A DNA stretch of 64,000 nt. It comes from Pterobdella sp. o SKG-2022 (taxonomy: Eukaryota; Annelida; Clitellata; Hirudinida; Piscicolidae). The notes beneath the pieces were generated by a model that worked only from the letters and a program-made list of their open reading frames with translations, did not search any database and was not told the DNA's origin. The stretch lies in the NCBI GenBank assembly GCA_964035795.1, contig OZ038326.1, positions 8,125,729 through 8,189,728 on the forward strand, given 5' to 3'. Position numbers and translations under genes: made by a program. Shown one piece after another: positions 22,816 through 33,869 of the stretch. The stretch's first letter is position 1. Each line of letters opens with the position of its first letter.

Positions 22816-24900
22816 AAAAAAAGAAATCAAAAATTTATGCAATAAAGCTTTAAATTGTTGGTGGGACGAGAGAACAAAAGAAGCAGAACAAGAATATGAA
22901 AAAAACCTTAAACATGGTCGAGGAGGCTCTCATAGCAAATCATTGAAACAATTAGGAAGATCTCATAAAAAAAATATGCAATATTTGTTAAGCAAAGACG
23001 GGGGTGAAAAATTACGTCTCGTACAGAGAAATTAAAAAGATGGTGCGAAAACACAAAAAATATCTTTCAGTTCCACTATCAGTTTCTGAAATCGAAATTG
23101 CCATCAAACAATTGAAAAGAGGTAGTGCCACGGGTATTGATGAAATCTTTACCGAACTCCTCTTTTATGGTTCTGAGGCAACTGTGAACTGGATGAAGAA
23201 ACTATTTGATCAAATCTAGAAAGAAGAAATTGTCCCGTCTGACTGGAAGAAGCAAATAACAGTGCCTATTCCAAAAAAGGAAACAAGTTTGCGACAACTA
23301 CCGAGGTATTGCCGTTCTTTGTGTAGCAAGCAAGATTTTTAACAGAGCAATTTTGAACCGATTAAAACCGATAGTTAACGAATATCTGAGTGAAAAGCAA
23401 TGTGGTTTCAGGGCTTACAGAGGTTGCTGTGATCAAATATTCAATGCAAGGATCATCATGCAACGAGCCAGAGTTCAATGCTTCAACATATTTCTGCTTC
23501 ATCGATTTACACAAAGCATACGACTCTGTGAACCGAAATGCGTTATGGAAAGTATTGCAAAAATCGTACAAACTTTCTGTCAAAATGATCAGAATTATAC
23601 AATCTCTTCACGATGGTACGAATGGTGTGGTTAGATTCGAGGGTCAGGTGTCGAGCGAATTTCCAATAGAGTCTGGTGTGAAACAAGGAGATGTCATGGC
23701 TCCTTTACTGATCAATCTTTTTTGAATACATTAACAAAAATCGTCTTATCAAAAGCTCCTCAAATTAGTGTTCATATCCGATATAACACGTCAGCTTCAT
23801 TGATGAAAAATAACAATTTCAAGCTCGACAACAATATCATCATACAAAACTTAATGTACGCAGATGATTTGGTCCTCATTAGTCACAACATTGAAGATTT
23901 GAGGTACCTAGTTGATTTGGTAGCAGATGAATTCAAAAAATTTGGTTTGAAAATAAACATGGCAAAAACCAAATTCATAAAAGTATCAGCCTCATCAGCC
24001 TTATGTGATCCAGTTATTTTGAGAAATATTGAACAAGTCAAAGAGTTTCAATATCTGGGTTGCATGCTTTCAGGCGATGGGAAAATAGACTCAGAAATAG
24101 AATTACGTCTATTAAAAGCATCCCTCGCCTTCAGGTGTCTCTACAGACTGGTATGCTACCAAGCAAAAATAAAAAACAACATCCAAATAAGGTTGTTCAA
24201 AAGTATGGTGCTTCCCGTTCTGTATATGGCTGTGAATCCTGGGCGCGTTTGAGCCATCACATTCAGCGGTTACAGAAGTTCGTACCACGATGTTTGCGAA
24301 TAATTTACAACATTTCTCTTTGGCAAAAATTGAAAAATATAGAAATAAGAAAAATAGCAAACATCGAAAGAGTTGAAACAATGATTTAACTAAGAAGATT
24401 GAGGTGGCTCGGACACGTCGAAAAAATGCCAGAAACCCGTTTACCCAAAATATTACTGGTGAGCAAAATAGCTGATGGTAAACGGTCGCAGGAAGGTCGA
24501 AAGCAAAGATGGCATGATGTCATAACTTCTGATCTCAAAAGCCTCAACTTAATTTCAAATTGGCGAACTTAAGCCAATGATAGGAAAAAATGGCGAAAAG
24601 AGCTGGATAGGTTGTTGAAAAATTCAAACCAGACAAAAGAACAAATAAAAATAGAAAAAAAAGACTAAAAAAACAATGATAATTCAGGAAACACTAGCCT
24701 TACCTGTAATTATAATAATTGCAACAAAGTCTGCCTCAGCAAAGCTGCTTTAGCCAATCACATCCGCCAGTCTCACTCAGAGAAATCAAAAGTGACAACC
24801 AAATGCTGTTTTTGTCACAGAGACTTCAAACGACAAGACATCTTTAATCACCAAAAAAATGTGAAAAAGAACGGAAGAACCTTACTTTTCTTTCTGCAAC
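22816..24900 (+). mobile_element. LINE reverse transcriptase with C-terminal C2H2 fingers, decayed
   Basis: In order: a basic linker (CWWDERTKEAEQEYEKNLKH), finger/palm (IKQLKRGSATGIDEIFTEL), FCFIDLHKAYDSVNRNALWK, SGVKQGDVMAP, NLMYADDLVLISHNIEDLRY, FQYLGCMLSGDGKIDSEIEL, YGCESWA and RLRWLGHVEKMPETRLPK. The 3' end reads NCNKVCLSKAALANHIRQSH then CCFCHRDFKRQDIFNHQKN, two C2H2-like fingers. Four or more frameshifts or stops break the frame (near 23220, 23340, 23720 and 24250). It is one of the longest LINE copies here. Confidence 0.85.
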
Positions 24901-24934
24901 TACCTGATGGTGGACAAACACAGATCAAGCAAGT

Positions 24935-24975
24935 GTGTGTATGTATGTATGTGTGTGTGTATGTGTGTGTATTAC
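24935..24975. repeat. (TGTA)n/(TG)n microsatellite
   Basis: A short run of TGTG/TGTA units at the 3' end of the LINE copy that ends near 24900, possibly its tail. Confidence 0.8.
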
Positions 24976-24999
24976 CTTTTTCACCCTTAAAGACAGGTT

Positions 25000-25215
25000 T
25001 ATAAGATTGAGAATAAAGGAAAAAGAGGAAACAAAGAAGAGGGAGAGGAACGATAAGAAGGTTCAAGTCTGCCTAAAGTACGTTTGGATGTGACGCATTC
25101 ACCATCAAACCAAGGAGCTTTGAAGGAGAAAAGACGGTAGGTAAAAGATTTAAAGGGAAGAAGCACATTTGAAGTATTAGTGATAAGAGAGTCTAAAACA
25201 AAAACAGAGTCATCG
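25000..25215 (-). mobile_element. LINE linker fragment
   Basis: The minus frame reads SFKAPWFDGECVTSKRTLGR LEPSYRS, matching the linker between endonuclease and reverse transcriptase in L2/CR1-type LINEs (PWF..E...KR..R..ER). It is short and truncated at both ends. Confidence 0.55.
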
Positions 25216-25249
25216 ACTCACTATTACCATCACTATGTTCCGATTTCCA

Positions 25250-26980
25250 ACACGCAACAAGACATCTTGGATGCACCCACGATAGAGGCATTGGCATCTC
25301 ATAGACTTCATTATTGTCAAACCCAAGACCGACGTGATGTGCAAGTAACAAAGACTAAGTGTGGTGCAGGTTGTTGAATAGGTCATCGGCTCATAGTTTT
25401 AAAAATCAATTTACACATTAGTTCTATAAGGAGGCCACAAGGACAGAAAGTTCTAAAACGACTTGAAATCGCAAAGCTGAAACTTTCCACTGTTCAACAG
25501 AAATTCGTGACCACCCTTGAACATCAGCTGTCAATGGCTGAGAGCAACGACTGGGAATCCATGAAAATGGCAATCTATTCTTCTGCCTCACAAATACTGG
25601 GTTCAACCTCCAAAAAACATCAAGACTGGGTTCAACCTCCAGAAACATCAAGACTGGGTTCAACCTCCAGAAACATCAAGACTGGGTTCAACCTCCAGAA
25701 ACATCAAGACTGGGTTCAACCTCCAGAAACATCAAGACTGGGTTCAACCTCCAGAAACATCAAAACTGGGTTCAACCTCCAGAAACATCAAGACTGGGTT
25801 CAACCTCCAGAAACATCAAAACTGGGTTCAAACTTCAGAAACATCAAGACTGGGTTCAACCTCCAGAAACATCAAGACTGGTTTGATGGAAAATGATACT
25901 GGAATTAAAACTTTACTGGAAGAAAACGTCAGTTCCACAGAGAGCACGAGAATGATCCGGGTTCTGATGCAAAGAAAAATACCTATATCAATAAGCGCAG
26001 AAATGTTCAAAAAAAGCTCCAAATTTTGCAAAATCGTGGCTCAGCCAAAAAGCTGACGAGCTTCAAAGTTTTGCGGATAGACGCAAAATGAAGTGCTTCT
26101 ATGATTCTCTCAAGTGCCTCTATGGACCGCGTACATCAGGAAGCACACCTATACTCAGTGCGGATGGCTCAAGATTGATCACTGACAAGAAGAGGATCTT
26201 GGAGAGATGGGCCAAACATTTTAATAGCGTCCTCAATCGACCATCAAAGATATGTGATGAAGCTATTCTTCGCTTATCCCAAATCACAATAAACAAAAAA
26301 TTTGATGTCCTTCCATCTGTAGAGGAGGTCACCAGAGCCATTAAACAATTGTCAGTAGGTAAAGCACCAGGTCCTGATGCTATACCGGCAGAGATATTCA
26401 AAGCTGGTGGCACTTTGCTTATCAGAATACTCACTGATTTGTTTTAATTTTACTGGGAAAAAGAAACGCTTCCACAAGAATTTTAAGAAGCTACCATTGT
26501 GCACGTATACAAGAGAAAAGGAAACAAATGATAATGCAAAAACCATAGAATTATTTCTCTTCTTTCAATTGAGGGAAAGATTTTAGCTCGTGTTGTTTTG
26601 AACCACTTACTGGAGCACTTGGAGCAGGGTTAACTACCTGAGAGTCAATGCGAATTCCAAGCCGGTCGAGGAACGATTGACATGATCTTTGCAGCTCGTC
26701 AACTTCAAGAAAAATGTGTGGAAAAACAACAAGATCTCTTTACGACTTTCGTCGACCTCACTAAAGCATTTGATTCAGTGAGCAGAAATGGGTTATGGAA
26801 GATCTTAGCAAAGTTTGGCTGTCTAGAAAAATTTGTGAAGATTATCAGCCTTTTTCATGACGGCATGGTAGCTAGAGTGCTTAATGATGGTGGTAGCTCA
26901 GAGCCTTTCCAAGTGACAAACGGAGTAAAGCAGGGATGTGTCCTTGCTCCAGCAATGTTCAGTCGTTTTGGTTGAGAATA
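25250..26980 (+). mobile_element. LINE (endonuclease end to reverse-transcriptase palm), carries a minisatellite
   Basis: Reads in order: GQKVLKRLEIAKLKLSTVQQ (end of the endonuclease), WESMKMAIYSSASQILGSTS, a 28-bp satellite (separate entry), MKCFYDSLKCLYGPRTSGST, VTRAIKQLSVGKAPGPDAIP AEIFKAGG, GRGTIDMIFAARQLQEKC, TFVDLTKAFDSVSRNGLWKI, ARVLNDGG and NGVKQGCVLAPAMFS. It is then cut off before the YADD box. Stops and frameshifts lie near 25900-26080, 26446 and 26640. It belongs to the APE-type non-LTR group. Confidence 0.87.
25610..25885. repeat. 28-bp minisatellite inside the LINE, about ten units
   Basis: The unit is GGGTTCAACCTCCAGAAACA TCAAGACT. Units are almost identical and the array starts and ends in LINE coding sequence (ILGSTSKKHQDW before, WFDG after). 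Because 28 is not a multiple of three the frame rotates with each unit, yet no unit has a stop in any of the three forward frames. Confidence 0.95.
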
Positions 26981-27466
26981 TAAATGCAAATTATAAAATT
27001 TTTTTTTTAATTTGAAAGTTTTCAAATAAACTTCTATAAAAAGTCATTTCAAAATCTTTTCACACTAAGCCATCATCAGATAGTGTTGCTTTCCTGCACC
27101 AACAGCTCACTACAACAATGAGAAGTTTTTGTGACAAGTTGAAAGAATTAAAAACATCCATAGAAGTTCTAGGAAAATAATTTCGATTTCAGAAGAATTA
27201 AATAAGAATAAAGTTATCCGTTTTTCAGTCTAAATAGTTACAAATTAAGAATTGCAATACAAGTGCTCTAAGCTGATTGGTCCAATGCTTTCTGGCTTGA
27301 GCCTTGTGCTGACAGATGTTGTGTTGTTCACAAGATATGCGAATCAACACTTGAAAGAAGAATTACTTTGAATCCTTTATCTAATCAATATCAATTATGC
27401 AAATATTTTCCCAACATTTGCCTTCTTCGAGCTTCCACATCAATTCCTAAACCCACTCAAGTTTTG

Positions 27467-27474
27467 TATATAAG
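27467..27474 (+). promoter_or_regulatory. TATA box of the small secreted-protein gene
   Basis: TATATAAG lies 30 bases before the ATG at 27504. With the usual TATA-to-start spacing the leader would be only a few bases long. The same promoter block survives in the inverted copy near 60920 and, more decayed, at about 58660-58790. Confidence 0.65.
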
Positions 27475-27503
27475 AGTTCATCTCTCACAACCTCAACCTC
27501 AAC

Positions 27504-27855
27504 ATGTACAAGTTACTGTTGACTGCGCTTGTGCTGTTAGAAGCCACTTCAAAGGGATACGACCACTTTTCTTCCATCGAGTATTTTCACTTCCTTCTCG
27601 TAAGACATCCACCGAAGGTCATGGAAATGAAATGGCAGAATGCGAAGATAGAAGATGTGGTGAGTGATGCGACGATGTACCTGGATAAAAACACGGGACT
27701 TAACAACATCTTCACATTCGTGAGTATATTCCATCCTGAAACACCATCAGCACTTAATTAACCTGCAGACTAATGGAGCGTCAGCGTTCAACAAAGGCCA
27801 ACTCAACGGGGATTATTTTGTGATTGTCAAAAAGTATTTCCATGGAAACGATTAA
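27504..27855 (+). CDS. Small secreted protein, unknown family, two coding exons
   Basis: Exon 1 (27504-27719) starts with a good signal peptide, MYKLLLTALVLLEATS, and continues DHFSSIEYFHFLLVRH to NTGLNNIFTF. It ends at a consensus donor, GTGAGT. Exon 2 begins after CTGCAG at 27769 and runs in phase to TAA at 27853, giving 100 residues in all. The related copy at 59-61 kb reads through this stop position, and both copies keep a further donor-like GTGAGT just downstream, so the stop here may be a lesion and a third exon near 27917 may once have been used. There are no cysteines in the visible precursor and no recognised domain. Whether the gene is active is not known. Confidence 0.6.
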
Positions 27856-28329
27856 AAAACCTTTTACGTGAGTGAACTGGACAAAACTTTACTCGATTTT
27901 ACATGAATATTAATTTAGCAGTTCACAGTTATACCATATGGAAATGAGTATGGCATATTGGAACCCAAGGATTACCATCTTTTTCCTGGTAGTTCTCGCT
28001 CCACAAGTCATACTTTGAATAAAAAGAGGTACCTTCGTATCACGCAATCAATTAAACCCAATATTCAAGTAAATGAGAAATTCAACTTTTTATTAAAAGT
28101 AAAAAATTCAAATAAGATATTTGATTGAATGAGTTGATTTTGGGAGTATTTGAACTGACACTGTGTGTGATGGTGATCATTTGAAGCATTTAATATAGAA
28201 TTTTAATAATCAATAAAACATAGGGAAGTTTAAAGTTTTAGAAATTACATGAAATAATGAAAAATCATCAAAATTTGGAAAAATTGATTTGAGAATTGAA
28301 GTTATACATAATCAGGCATAGAAACTTGA

Positions 28330-29120
28330 AACGTTCCCTACTACATTCGAAACAAGTCCGAACGTTTGGTACGGCTGCACTTATTTTGTTTTCTTTTGAG
28401 ATGCTTGTGTAAAGCCTCTGTTTTTTTTCGCACGGATCTTCTAACTCCTTTAAGAACGTTTTTCCATCGAAAGCGATCGCTTGGCAAGTTCTTCCAATTG
28501 GCTGGTTTTGTTGCAATTCTTTTCATTGCTCTTTGAAACTCAAATGTTGGCCTTCTTACTTTCTAGTGCCAGTGAACCGTTGCCCGTATCTTTTGGAAGT
28601 CTTAAATCAGGTGTTCGGACAACATGACCCACCCAGCGTTATCAAAAACTAAAGATGGAACAGCAAAAGAATCTGACGAGATAAGACTTTCATATTTTAA
28701 ATTCTATCTTGCCATTTTATCGACATAATATTCCTCAGATGGCGCTTTTGCAATTGGTCAAACAGTCTCAGATGTTTCCGGTAAGGACTCCAGGTTCCCC
28801 AACCGTATAAAAGTGTGGAGGTAACTTTTGCCCTGTAGAATTTTAGTTTAATGAACAGTCTGATGCTTTGAGACCAAACACGGCTTCTCCATCCAAGGAG
28901 GATTTTGAAGTAATCACACTGCCCAAATATGTAAAATTTTTAACCACTTCGAGCTTATTATTAACAATGAAAACTGATGGCGTTGGATTACTGAGTCTTG
29001 AACTATGTCGATGTAAGACTACAGTCTTTTTCAAGCTGATAATTAAACCAACTTTTTTAGCCTCTAAAGTGAAACGGTTTTCTACGTCTTTTTTTAAGGC
29101 TGAATATGAGTTCCTCTAGA
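28330..29120 (-). mobile_element. LINE reverse-transcriptase C-terminal remnant
   Basis: The minus strand gives KKTVVLHRHSSRLSNPTPSV, then VVKNFTYLGSVITSKSSLDG, then after frameshifts a basic C-terminal stretch (SDRFRWKNVLKGVRRSVRKK). This is the thumb and tail of an APE-type LINE. It abuts the 3' end of the secreted-protein duplication. Confidence 0.7.
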
Positions 29121-29454
29121 TGGGTTATACTTATAATTTAATGGAAAAAAACATACTCTCCATGAACGTGAGTTTCGTTGCTCCATAAGATTTCAAAAGT
29201 CTGGAAGAGGTGAAGTCTTCATTTGATGAATGATGATTAGTCATGAATAAAGTGACAAAAACATAACACCACTAGTTCAAATTATGTATTGAAAAATAAA
29301 GATTCCACATAATATTCAGTTTTATGACTGCTATACTAATGCACTAAGACCTTTTTCTATGTTGAATTGCTATTTATGACCCCCAAGTAACATGTACAGC
29401 ACTCAATGACGTTGAACAAAGTTCATCGAGTTTGGCTTGGTATGTTTTTTAAGC

Positions 29455-29600
29455 TATTCTCTGTTATAACCTGGATAACAGTAGACTTGCGGAGCAGAAA
29501 TCGACAAACTAGGATTCTGGTATCGATGTCGTTTGGCTTGGCAGATGATCATTTTTTGACAACGGCTAGGTAAACAAGATAAAACTCGCTTCTCTTTTCA
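29455..29600 (+). repeat. Interspersed repeat, copy 1
   Basis: GTTATAACCTGGATAACAGT and the next ~120 bases (ATCGACAAACT, ATTCTGGTATCG, TTGACAACGGC) recur in the same orientation at 48510-48640 inside an ABCC intron. The start is itself a small hairpin. It is non-coding and I cannot name it. Confidence 0.7.
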
Positions 29601-30099
29601 TATGCTCATAGAAATATAAAACTGGGGCGGAAAAACAAGGAATATAACATGTTTATCTTGTTCCGCGCCAAAACCTGCCAGCGAATGGACCAGTTGATGA
29701 AGAATAATGAGACTTGGGATATATTATATAGAAAAAAGGTCAAACTTACCTTTGCTATTATTTCCTTTTTGTTTTATCAAATTTTTAAAATTTAGCTCAT
29801 ATTTTGAATTCTTTTATCATAATCATCCTCATGTCAACCGCAGTCAATAATTAAATAATTCTGTTATACCAAATACCTTTCCTCATCTGTTCAAGATAGA
29901 TTGAACAAAAAGGTAACATAATAATCGGAGATCTTCAAAATAGTTATGACTTCATATGGCTTGCTACAATTCTTTGGATGATCAAAATGCATACGGTCAT
30001 TTGTTATTGACTACGTAGAAGTTTTGAAAATTTCAAGATACATGAACACAGCAGATCTTCAAGAACTCAGTTTGATAGCGGTCCCAAGGTCGATGTTTC

Positions 30100-32580
30100 T
30101 GTGGATCTCAACCAAAGCCGAAAAGACGTTTAAATCTCCTTGTGTGGAATTTTAAATGCCAAACACAGGATTTGTTTTGGAACTTAAAATGTATAAACTT
30201 TTACCAAATGAAAAAATTAGCTCAAATGCTCAGAGTTCACCCAATACGAGCTCGATATCTTGGGTGTTAGTGGGATGCGATAAACTAGGAGTGTCAATAT
30301 GAGAGTCAGCAAAAAACATCGAGGTAAACGTACACGGTATCAGACTTTTTCTCAACAAAGAAGCCATCCAAGCATTGATCAGTTGCGAACCTATTATCGA
30401 GCGCATTATAAAAGCTCGCTTTCACTTACAGCATGCCAAAACTGTGGTAAAAATCACCGACTGGAGATGCCAATAGTACATACAAAAACGCATTCTATGA
30501 GCAGCTCCAAGACACGATCTATTACTGATCGGTGACTTCAATGTGCAAATAGACAAGCTATGGTGCGTGTTGTGGATTTTTTGAATCAGCAACCGAGATA
30601 ACGAAGAGAGACTTCAACTTTTCTGCACCATCAACTGCATCTGCAACACTTTCTACAATCACAAATGCATCAGTCAACGCTGGCAAACATTAGTAAAAGA
30701 TGTCGAAGTGCATAGAAGCGCAGACGTCGGCTCAGACCACCATCTTCTACTAGAAAAGATTCAGCTGAAGAGTAGAGAAACGAAAATTGTCATCTGCAGC
30801 TCAACAATGTTGTTTAACACTGCAGACACAAAAATATACGTCAAAAAACAGATTGATACAGCGATAACAGATACACCTCAAAAAATTTTTGATGGCGAAG
30901 AATAAAAAAAAAGCATGGAAACTAATTGATAAAAAAAGGGAAGCGAAACAGAAATGAGTCAAAGACCAACAATTGAAAACGAATAAAGTCTACCACCAAA
31001 TCAACAGTTTAATTAAACAAAGTTGTCGACGAAATAAACTTGCTTGGCTGGACAAGAGGGTAGAGAAATCAAAAAGTCGACATGATGCAGAAATCTGTAT
31101 TGCATTGTACGAGAACTCATGGTATCAAGAAGTTACTCGAATGTAAAAATAAGATAAAAACCACAAAACACTAACGAGTGAAGCTAAACAAACCCAGAGG
31201 TAAATGGAACATTTTAGTTAAACGCTGAACCAACCAGAAACAAAAACAACATTCAACTTCACTCCAGAAATGTCAATGGCTTCTGCACTCAAAGTATGTA
31301 AAGATCCAATCACCGAAGAAGCCGGATATGCAACAAAGCGCTTAAGAATGGCAAGGTGGATGGACTAGACGAGAGCTCAACAGAGCTTGTTAAGGTTGGC
31401 GAAAAAACATGATTGGAGCATTGGCCAAAATGAAGAACCGCTTCTGGAAAGCTGAACAAGTTTCTCTAGAATGACAACGTGATGTGATTGTCAAATTGCC
31501 AAAAAAAGAAAACCTGGCAGACTGTAACGATTGGCACGGCATTACACTTTTTTCAGTACTTGCAAAAGGTTCTTGCACAATACTAATGCGTCGACTCCGG
31601 GAAGCAGTAGACAGAGTTATCCGAAAAGAACAAGCAGGCTTTCTGAGTAACCGATCATACACAGAACAAATTTTGCTTTGCGAAGCACCTTGCAACAATC
31701 ACCTTAACCTCACAACCTCTGGATATTACTTGCTAATTTTCAAGAGTACATCGTGAATCTCTGTAACATCTCCGAGAGCTTCTTGAATTTTTTCAAAGCA
31801 TTGTATGCAAACTCTAGATGCTGTTACATGAGAAACTGGCACAACTGAGTTCTTTGACTTTATCACCGGCGTGCGAGATGGCTTTATACTCTCCACTGGT
31901 GCTCCTGCTAGCCCTCGACTTCGTAGGGAAACGTGCATTCGAATCTGGCCATGGAATTAGATGGAAAAATCATAAAAGATTGAAAGAAATATATTTATAA
32001 CATCAATGATTTGTGAAAGACTATCACCTCCCTGCAACCAAAGCAGAAAAGATCGGGCTGGTAAGTGACCGGTGATGAAATTGGGCAATTCAACTGACCA
32101 AACCATTATAAACCAGAAGAAGCTAGAAGAAGTTGACCCTTTTACTTATCTGAAGTTTTCTAGCGAAAAATGGACTGCGGTTTTGTCATTAATCTGAGCT
32201 AGGCAAAGATGCATCCGTCTTCTAATGATTGCAATACTCTGGTCATCATCAACCATCGGCACACGAATAAAGCTGCGTCTGTACACCAGCATTGTATAGC
32301 CGACAGTACTGTATGCCAGTGAAACGTTTCACGTAAATTAACTTTTAACCATATTCAATATAAAAAGACAACAACTTGGAAATGTTGAACAGTTTAAATA
32401 TCTAGGTGCAAAAATCAATGATGAGGGTTTGCATGTTGGAATCATTTCAAGATTTTCACAAAAGCAAACCAGATTCAAGCTATTGTGGATAGACAAGAAC
32501 ATCAAACTGGAATGCAAGCTGATGTGGCCTGTGACATCACTGAGGGTGGGGGTCTGTAAGAAGTTGATGATTGTTTCTGC
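30100..32580 (+). mobile_element. LINE, endonuclease to thumb, heavily mutated
   Basis: The endonuclease region is recognisable through frameshifts: LLLIGDFNVQIDKLW, LFCTINCICNTF and RSADVGSDHHLLLEKIQLKS with the catalytic SDHH. Reverse-transcriptase pieces follow: LADCNDWHGITLFSVLAKGS, EQAGFLSNRSYTEQILL, and at 32370-32550 a thumb-like VEQFKYLGAKINDEGLHVG. At least ten stops or frameshifts are present. It is the oldest-looking of the long copies. Confidence 0.75.
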
Positions 32581-32599
32581 AAACACACTGCCAAGAAAT

Positions 32600-33860
32600 T
32601 TATAATTTCTAAATGACTAACGATTTTGTTTATGTAGCGATTAAAAACAGCGTTTTTGAAAAATTATAAGTATTTCGATGCAAGTCCGTAGCTAATGATT
32701 AATGGTTAGAGGTGAAAATCAGAAAAAAGACTGTTGTTCAAAAAAAATTATGAAATAAAGCTTTAAAACGTTCCAAAAAAAGATTTTGACTGAAAAAAGT
32801 TAAAAACTGTTAAAGTTAAGAAAGTGTTGAGAACCTGAAGAGAACTTTGAATTTCTTCTGTAAAAAAATATCAACTTGGAAGATTTCCCAACCTACAAAG
32901 TTTTGTAAAATTTGATTTTTCATCAACTGTGAATTTCTCATCACTTAAGCCTGTTTTCAATACATTAAATTAAAAAAAGGCTTTGCATTGATTTCATTAA
33001 AACTCATGCATGCAGCATGAAGTTAGAAAAAACTGTTGTGTCTACACATTTTATTTTATCCTAAAAGAACTAAAATTTGGTACGGGAGAGAATTTTATGG
33101 ACGATAAAAACTGAGGGAAGGGGTAACGTCTACATCAAGATTAGTACTTTAATTGCGCCATCTCCTTCAGAGACTGAAAATATTCTTCCTGGAGCTGCAG
33201 AAAATCACATGGAATGAAGTGAAAAGTTTCACAAACATGTGTGGTGTTTGCGATGGATCGAGGGGGGGCTTGTGTGTTCCAGGTGGGTCTGATGGTGGAG
33301 TTGTGGATCGCTCACACCAGTTTAGTGGTTCCTATCAACTCAATTTGTATCAAGTTTAACGTTTCAGCTTTCAAAAAAGTCATTTTGTAAAGTTGTTGCT
33401 TATAAGCAAGCAGAGATGATACATCTTGAATTTATAAACGAAGTTTTCTGATTGGGATAGTTCCAATATCACGTTTTTGAGAGTAAATGTTTTATGTTGA
33501 AAAAGGAAACAGCTTTTTCATTTCCAAAGTATTTTTTTTAACCAAACAAAATTTAAATCGGAAACTACGAAAAAATCATGCCAATTAAAAGCACAACTTG
33601 CTATGAAAGTTGAGTCAACCCGATAAGCAAGCTGAACTCTCATCTGCTTTTTCTCCGTTAGTCAATCAAAAAACGCCAGAAACTCACGATGTAAACAATA
33701 TTTGGCTTTATGGAAAAGTAACCTGATATCAGTTATAAAAAATTTTCGCAGGGTTTTTCGTAAACCTTTATGGATGAGACAAACGTGGTGGTGAAACAGT
33801 GATGAAGAAGCAGCAGTGAAGAAAATAAGGTGTTTCAAAATATGGAAAGCGTGTGTTAGT
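32600..33860. other. Gene-free stretch between LINE copies
   Basis: No exon is supported. A more GC-rich patch at 33150-33345 gives a short open frame with NMCGVCDGSRGGLCVPGG. It has no recognisable domain and no clear splice context. Confidence 0.4.
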
Positions 33861-33869
33861 CGAGAAAAC

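Larger units (their letters stand above)
27240..28340 (+). repeat. Segmental duplication, copy 1 (holds the small secreted-protein gene)
   Basis: The whole block, from about CAAGTGCTCTAAGCTGATTG through promoter, exons and the AT-rich 3' end (GATGGTGATCATTTGAAGC), is matched in inverted orientation by 59000-61140. The 3' boundary abuts a LINE fragment. Confidence 0.85.

Noticed and set aside
27368..27667. Open frame of 99 codons (NPLSNQYQLCKYFPNICLLR..) in the secreted-protein block
   Set aside because: It is conserved in the inverted copy at 60659-61084 only because the DNA is duplicated; it overlaps the promoter and exon 1 in another frame and has no independent support.
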